64,000 nucleotides of DNA. It comes from Sporohalobacter salinus (lineage in GTDB: Bacteria; Bacillota; Halanaerobiia; Halobacteroidales; Acetohalobiaceae). The stretch covers positions 1 through 64,000 of the forward strand of contig NZ_JAFBEG010000014.1 of assembly GCF_016908635.1 (NCBI RefSeq). Direction: 5' to 3'. How positions within the stretch are numbered: the stretch's first letter is position 1; each line of letters begins with the position of its first letter. This document shows positions 60,103-64,000 of the stretch, piece after piece. Below the pieces are notes generated by a model. The model made no database searches. It was not told the DNA's origin and saw only the letters and a program-made list of their open reading frames with translations. The position numbers were made by a program, and so were the translations under genes.

Positions 60103-61083
60103 ATGATGACTTGTCCAAAGGTATATGTTACTCGTGAATTGCCCCAAAAAGCCTTAAGCATGCTTAAGGAAGAATGTGAAGTGGAAGTAAATCCCCATGA
60201 TCGACCGTTAACTAGATTAGAGTTAAAGAAAGCAATAGAGGATGTTGATGGTCTATTATGTTTACTGACTGATCAGATTGATGCTGAGCTTTTAGATCTT
60301 AATCCAAAATTAAAGGTGATCGCTAATTATGCTGTAGGTTATGATAATATTGAACTTAAGGCCTGTACTGAACGGGGAATTGCTGTTTCTAATACTCCAG
60401 GAGTGTTGACTGAAACTACAGCAGATTTAACTTGGGCTTTGCTGATGTCTGTTGCAAGGAGAATTGTAGAAGGTGACAAATTTACTCGAGCTGGAAATTA
60501 TGAAAATTGGGGTCCAATGATGTTATTAGGAAAAGATATTTCGGGTAAGACATTAGGAATTGTAGGTATGGGAAGAATAGGTGAAGCTGTAGCGAAGAGA
60601 GCTAAAGGATTTGATATGGAAGTGCTCTATTATGATCTTGAGCGAAAAGATAGAGTTAAAGAACAAGAACTAAGTATTAAATATAGAGAGTTTGATACTT
60701 TATTACAGGAAGCTGATTTTATTAGTTTACATGTCCCGCTTAATTCTGCTACTGAGAACTTAATTAGTGAACGAGAGCTGGAATTAATGAAAGAATCGGC
60801 CTACTTGATTAATACTTCTCGGGGAGCAGTAATTGATGAACAAGTTTTAGTTTATGCTCTTAGAAATGGAGAAATAGCTGGAGCTGGATTAGATGTGTAT
60901 GAGGATGAACCAAAATTAACTCCTGGATTAGCTAAATTGAATAATGTAGTTGTAACTCCTCATATTGGGAGTGCAAGTATAGATACAAGAACTAAAATGG
61001 CTACAATGGCGGCGGAAAATCTATTAGCTGGTCTTCAAGATGAAGAAATGCCTAATCTTTTGAACCCTGAAGTATTAGACTAA
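60103..61083 (+). CDS. D-2-hydroxyacid dehydrogenase (glyoxylate/hydroxypyruvate reductase type)
   Basis: The 326-residue protein has VGYDNIELKACTERGIAVSNTPGVLTETTADL, the NAD motif GIVGMGRIGEAVAKRAKG (about 150-167), INTSRGAVIDE with the catalytic Arg, and TPHIGSAS with the catalytic His. It reduces 2-oxo acids to D-2-hydroxy acids. The family fits GyaR; with its neighbours it may dispose of 2-oxo acids or balance NADH. ATG 60106 is an alternative with better spacing from AGGAGG. The 228 bases before it are AT-rich; AAAGGAGGTATTAA at 60057 is a second ribosome-like site with no real frame. Confidence 0.9.
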   Translation: MMTCPKVYVTRELPQKALSMLKEECEVEVNPHDRPLTRLELKKAIEDVDGLLCLLTDQIDAELLDLNPKLKVIANYAVGYDNIELKACTERGIAVSNTPGVLTETTADLTWALLMSVARRIVEGDKFTRAGNYENWGPMMLLGKDISGKTLGIVGMGRIGEAVAKRAKGFDMEVLYYDLERKDRVKEQELSIKYREFDTLLQEADFISLHVPLNSATENLISERELELMKESAYLINTSRGAVIDEQVLVYALRNGEIAGAGLDVYEDEPKLTPGLAKLNNVVVTPHIGSASIDTRTKMATMAAENLLAGLQDEEMPNLLNPEVLD

Positions 61084-61153
61084 AAATTAAGTTGCATGAA
61101 TTTTATTGTCTTTGTTATGTTAAATTTTTTATATTGAAAGGAGGTGACTAGAG

Positions 61154-61978
61154 ATTAAATTAGACTTTGTTAAGTTAAGTCCAGCAGAGAATACTACTGT
61201 CTTGATAACCAATTATGTACAGAGGGAGTTATATTCAGAATTGGCAGCTAAAGTTATGGACTATATCCATATACATGCTGAGCAGGTTGGTTTCATTACT
61301 GAACCACAGAATGAAGAAGCTACTTTGAGGTTGGAGATGTCTGGAGGAGAGTTTTGTGGGAATGGAGTATTAGCAGCTGGGGCTTTGGCTGGATATCTAG
61401 GGATGAATAATAGTAATTCTTTCAGAATTGAGTCTTCTGGAGTTGACGAGACTTTAGAATGTACTATTAGACAAAATGACGAAAGAAGTTATGTGGTTAA
61501 CTCTTCTATGCCCTTGGATTATAATTATAGGGAGTGGAAAGATGTAGTACAGGGAAGAGACCTTACAGGAATGCTTATTGAATTTAGAGGAATAACTCAT
61601 TTGTTGATCCAGGATGATGTTTTAGATGATGAGTTGATAGAGATGATTGTAAAGAGATTAGCTCAGCAGCTTTCAGTTGAAGCTTTGGGAGTAATTTCTT
61701 ATAAAGAATCGACAGGAGGCTATAGAATAAAGCCTTGTGTCTATGTTCCTGGAACCGGAAGTTTAGTTTTTGAAAGGGGATGTGGTTCGGGGACTTTAGC
61801 TTTAGGTTTACATATATCAAATCAGAAGAAAGAGTCGATGGAACTTAATGTAAAGCAGCCAGGTGGTACTATTAAAGTAGAGATAATTCTTTCTACTTCT
61901 GAAGAAGAGATTATTATTGAAGATGCTTTTTTAGAAACAGAGATAGAGATTACTTGTGAAGGGAAAGTTTTGATTTGA
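61154..61978 (+). CDS. DapF-superfamily amino-acid racemase, CntK-like
   Basis: The 274-residue protein has the two DapF-fold active cysteines: MSGGEFCGNG (Cys at about 68) and FERGCGSGTLALG (about 210). EQVGFI, YVPGTGSLVFERGCGSGT and QPGGTIKVE resemble CntK (histidine racemase of staphylopine synthesis) more than standard DapF. It racemises or epimerises an unidentified amino acid. The frame begins with ATT at 61154 (IKLDFVKLSPAENTTV), six bases after AGGAGGTGA; the first standard start (TTG 61202) would delete the conserved N-terminal strand. It follows the 2-hydroxyacid dehydrogenase by 70 bases. Confidence 0.75.
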   Translation: MKLDFVKLSPAENTTVLITNYVQRELYSELAAKVMDYIHIHAEQVGFITEPQNEEATLRLEMSGGEFCGNGVLAAGALAGYLGMNNSNSFRIESSGVDETLECTIRQNDERSYVVNSSMPLDYNYREWKDVVQGRDLTGMLIEFRGITHLLIQDDVLDDELIEMIVKRLAQQLSVEALGVISYKESTGGYRIKPCVYVPGTGSLVFERGCGSGTLALGLHISNQKKESMELNVKQPGGTIKVEIILSTSEEEIIIEDAFLETEIEITCEGKVLI

Positions 61979-62005
61979 AAAATGGAAATTTTTTAATTAT
62001 TTAGC

Positions 62006-62034
62006 TTGACTAGTTAACAAAGTTGAGTTACAAT
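62006..62034 (+). promoter_or_regulatory. sigma-A promoter of B12 riboswitch 5
   Basis: TTGACT (62006-62011) and TACAAT (62029-62034) are 17 bases apart. It is near-consensus and unlike the sigma-H-like elements before the other four riboswitches. Confidence 0.75.
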
Positions 62035-62060
62035 GTATATAGAATAAGTGAATATAATCA

Positions 62061-62231
62061 ACGTTTTAGGTTCAGTAGTTATACTACTGATTAAAAGGGA
62101 AGAGCGGTGCAAATCCGCCACGGTCCCGCCACTGTAACTGATAAATTAGGTTTAGATGCCACTTGAATAAGTAATTCAGGGAAGGTTGAGTCTAATATTA
62201 AGTCAGAAGTCAGGAGACCTGCCTAAAATGT
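62061..62231 (+). ncRNA. cobalamin riboswitch 5 (cobO)
   Basis: The closing helix ACGTTTTAGG (62061-62070) pairs with CCTAAAATGT (62222-62231, one G-U pair). GGTGCAAATCCGCCACGGTCCCGCCACTGTAA-type core elements (from 62106) and the B12 box GTCAGGAGACCTGCC are present. Downstream CTCACGAGGATGA can pair with TCATCC and CGTGAG of the terminator region, a plausible antiterminator. Confidence 0.94.
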
Positions 62232-62287
62232 CGGTAATATCACTCACGAGGATGAGAGATGTTAGTAATTAGCAAGTAGCTTAAGTC

Positions 62288-62320
62288 ATCCTTTCTCTGT
62301 CGTGAGAAAGGATTTTTGAT
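62288..62320 (+). terminator. riboswitch 5 terminator
   Basis: ATCCTTTCTC (62288-62297) and GAGAAAGGAT (62304-62313) form a perfect ten-base stem around TGTCGT, followed by TTTTGATTTT. Confidence 0.9.
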
Positions 62321-62354
62321 TTTAAATTGAGGTGTAATAGGAGGAGAATAAGCT

Positions 62355-62870
62355 ATGGAAGAAGGATGTATTCAAGTTTATACAGGTAACGGCAAAGGAA
62401 AGACAACAGCCTCCTTAGGATTGGCACTTAGAGCTGTTTGTGCAGGTAAAAAAGTTTATTTTGGTCAATTTGTTAAGGGAATGGAATATAGTGAAGTTAA
62501 AGCTGAGGATTATTTATCCAATTTTGAGATTCATCAATTTGGTAGAAACTGTTTTATTTATGATGAACCAACTGATGAGGATATAGAAATAGCTCGACAA
62601 GGACTTAATAAATGTCAAGAAGTTTTAGCCAGTGGAGAGTATGATGTAGTGGTATTAGATGAGATTAATATTGCTTTATATTTTGAGCTTTTTTCTGTTG
62701 AAGAAGTTCTTGAAGTATTAGAAACTAAGGCTTCTGGAGTAGAAGCTATTTTGACAGGGAGATATGCTCCTGAAGAGATAATTGAAAAAGCAGATTTAGT
62801 TACAAATATGGATGAGGTCAAGCATTATTATTATCAGGGAGTTGCAGCTAGAAAAGGAATTGAAAATTAA
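62355..62870 (+). CDS. cobO: cob(I)yrinic acid a,c-diamide adenosyltransferase CobO
   Basis: The 171-residue CobA/CobO/BtuR-type protein has the P-loop YTGNGKGKTTASLGLALRA (about 9-27), VVLDEINIAL and LTGRYAPEEIIEKADLVTNM. It transfers the 5'-deoxyadenosyl group of ATP to cobalt, making coenzyme B12 forms. AGGAGG is nine bases before the ATG. It is the only intact gene of the riboswitch-5 unit. Confidence 0.95.
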   Translation: MEEGCIQVYTGNGKGKTTASLGLALRAVCAGKKVYFGQFVKGMEYSEVKAEDYLSNFEIHQFGRNCFIYDEPTDEDIEIARQGLNKCQEVLASGEYDVVVLDEINIALYFELFSVEEVLEVLETKASGVEAILTGRYAPEEIIEKADLVTNMDEVKHYYYQGVAARKGIEN

Positions 62871-62935
62871 TGAGTTTATTAAATTTATAGATTTTTAATT
62901 TTGTTAATCCCATAATATAAAATGCAATTTGATTT

Positions 62936-62972
62936 TTCTCAACCCCATAAAATAGGGTTGAGAATTTTTTTA
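62936..62972 (+). terminator. intrinsic terminator after cobO
   Basis: TTCTCAACCC (62936-62945) and GGGTTGAGAA (62955-62964) form a perfect stem, followed by TTTTTTTAG. Confidence 0.9.
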
Positions 62973-63020
62973 GAATAACAGCAGGACAGCTGGAAAAAAT
63001 CAAAAGTGAACAGGAGTTTA

Positions 63021-63321
63021 ATTAAAAATATTAAATATAATACCTTCAAGTGATCTTGATTTAAAACATCAATTGGAAGTGTTGAATGTAGTTAAAGATC
63101 AAGTGAATCAGGGAATTTCAGCAATAATAGCAATTCATGATCTCAGTTTAGCTGGTAGGTATTGTGATAAAATAGTAATGCTTGATAATGGATGTGTTTT
63201 TGATGCTGGTGGTTTAGAAATTTTGACACCGAAGAATATTGAAACTGTTTATGATGTAAAAGTTAGTGTTAAGAATCATTATGGAAGAAGATTGGTAGTA
63301 TCTGAAGAGCCAATAGCATAA
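63021..63321 (+). pseudogene. internally deleted ABC ATPase (FecE/BtuD-like)
   Basis: After AGGAGTTTA an ATT-initiated stub reads IKNIKYN, like the start of an ABC ATPase. In another frame from 63040 the text continues as PSSDLDLKHQLEVLNVV, IAIHDLSLAGRYCDKIVML and VYDVKVSVKNHYG, which is the end of a cobalamin/iron-type ATPase from just after the Walker B motif. Walker A, Q-loop, signature and Walker B are missing, so about 140 codons were deleted. A TTG at 63073 could in theory start an 82-residue peptide, but it would lack nucleotide-binding motifs. It may be the remnant of a second B12/iron importer beside cobO. Confidence 0.7.
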
Positions 63322-63369
63322 GTGTTTTTTCCATAAATAATAAGATTATCATCAAAGGAGTGGTAAGTA

Positions 63370-63762
63370 ATGAGTTTTGAATCTATTGGTATTATAGAAA
63401 GTAAATTTGATGAACCAGTTGATCCAGAAGAAATGCGAAAAGAAGAGAGTACTATTGTAATTGATTCGGAGTATAGGGAAGGGCTTTATCGAATCGAAGA
63501 TAATGATTATTTACAGGTATTATTCCAGTTTCATTTGTCTGATAGTTATAAACTTAAAGCTCCTCGTCATCATGGTAAAATAAGAGGAGTTTTTGCTTCT
63601 CGCAGTCCTAACCGCCCTAGTTCTATAGGGGTTACTTGTGTTGAATTACTAGAAAGGAACGGAAGAAGACTTAGGGTAAAAGGTTTGGATGCTGTAGATG
63701 GAACTCCAGTACTTGATCTTAAGCCGTATGCAGCATCTATGGATAATCCAGATAAGGATTAG
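63370..63762 (+). CDS. trmO: tRNA m6t6A37 methyltransferase TrmO (TsaA family)
   Basis: The 130-residue protein has SIGIIESKFDEP at the start, LQVLFQFHLSD, APRHHGKIRGVFASRSPNRPSSIGVTCVELL and VDGTPVLDLKPYAAS, the TsaA/TrmO-fold blocks. It methylates N6 of threonylcarbamoyl-adenosine in some tRNAs, using SAM. The frame ends with TAG in NPDKD; another frame running past this stop stays open for about 30 more codons. GGAGTGG lies before the ATG. Confidence 0.88.
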   Translation: MSFESIGIIESKFDEPVDPEEMRKEESTIVIDSEYREGLYRIEDNDYLQVLFQFHLSDSYKLKAPRHHGKIRGVFASRSPNRPSSIGVTCVELLERNGRRLRVKGLDAVDGTPVLDLKPYAASMDNPDKD

Positions 63763-63852
63763 CTGTCAAAAAGAGAATCCTGGAGAAAAGATTAATCATT
63801 TTTATGATCAAATGCAAAAAGCTTTTGGAGGTTATAAACAAATTAAATAAAA

Positions 63853-63883
63853 AACTCGTCTATTTAATGGGCGAGTTCTTTTG
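63853..63883 (+). terminator. intrinsic terminator after trmO
   Basis: AACTCGTC (63853-63860) pairs with GGCGAGTT (63870-63877, one T-G pair), followed by CTTTTGAT. The T run is short. Confidence 0.6.
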
Positions 63884-63980
63884 ATAGGATTAAATATATA
63901 TTTAAGAAGGGGTTTTTTTAGCTATATAGAACTAAATTGCATAGTGATATAAACCAGAAGTTCTGGAGGAATAAGATAAG

Positions 63981-64000
63981 ATGTCTAATTTAGAAGCTAA
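63981..64000 (+). CDS. start of an unidentified gene (cut by window edge)
   Basis: ATG at 63981 follows GGAGGA (63965-63970) with about ten bases between. Only MSNLEA is visible, so no product can be named. A small hairpin CCAGAA-G-TTCTGG (63954-63966) overlaps the ribosome site and may affect translation. Confidence 0.45.

Overview
The window looks like chromosome of a low-GC, anaerobic, spore-forming Firmicute with an outer membrane, most likely order Halanaerobiales (a Halobacteroidaceae-type organism; this is inference, not a database match). The evidence is AT-rich codon use with strong AGGAGG ribosome sites, a Bacillus/Clostridium-like division and cell-wall cluster carrying spoVD/ftsI, spoVE/ftsW, spoIIGA and sigE (sporulation), an oxygen-sensitive class III ribonucleotide reductase, and a complete TonB-ExbB-ExbD-outer-membrane-receptor set, which only a diderm cell needs.

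Layout. 1-1030: ten complete tRNA genes plus the 3' end of an eleventh, closed by a perfect terminator. 1.0-4.0 kb: a secreted TPR protein, a stand-alone SIR2-like protein, a two-gene LysO-type exporter, and a 39-residue minus-strand gene with a cationic C-terminus. 4.2-24.2 kb: the dcw cluster mraZ-rsmH-ftsL-spoVD/ftsI-murE-murF-mraY-murD-ftsW/spoVE-murG-murC-murB-murA-ddl-ftsQ-ftsA-ftsZ, with MraZ-box-like repeats before mraZ. 24.3-26.4 kb: spoIIGA-sigE and a small unknown gene. 26.4-51.7 kb: a cobalamin regulon with four cobalamin riboswitches, each followed by one or two intrinsic terminators: (1) bzaA-bzaB-cobT-cblT-cblS-TIM-barrel gene for the lower ligand of cobamides; (2) class III ribonucleotide reductase with a detached glycyl-radical domain; (3) a nickel/opine-type ABC importer plus a methyltransferase; (4) btuFCD-TonB receptor-tonB-exbBD-cbiX. 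An ogt/MGMT gene lies between 1 and 2. 51.7-62.0 kb: an IclR-regulated route for energy from amino acids (buk-ptb, Leu/Val-type dehydrogenase, iorAB, an NSS transporter, a 2-hydroxyacid dehydrogenase and a DapF/CntK-like racemase). 62.0-64.0 kb: a fifth cobalamin riboswitch with cobO, an internally deleted ABC ATPase remnant, trmO and the start of another gene.

How it works together. Cobalamin sufficiency should shut down import across both membranes, cobalt insertion, adenosylation, lower-ligand synthesis and salvage, and the B12-independent ribonucleotide reductase. Four of the five riboswitch leaders, and also ftsAZ, mraZ and the TPR gene, are preceded by an AGGN-N17-GAA(T/A/G) element that fits the sigma-H promoter consensus, which suggests that B12 metabolism and division share a transition-phase sigma input. 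The fifth (cobO) has an ordinary sigma-A promoter.

The most notable items are the detached NrdD glycyl-radical domain (36658-36816), the recurrent sigma-H-like element, apparent ATT start codons, a BtuD with an unrecognised C-terminal domain, the B12-controlled Cnt/Nik-like importer with its methyltransferase, and a small unannotated gene at 3881-4000. No insertion sequence, prophage or CRISPR array was seen.
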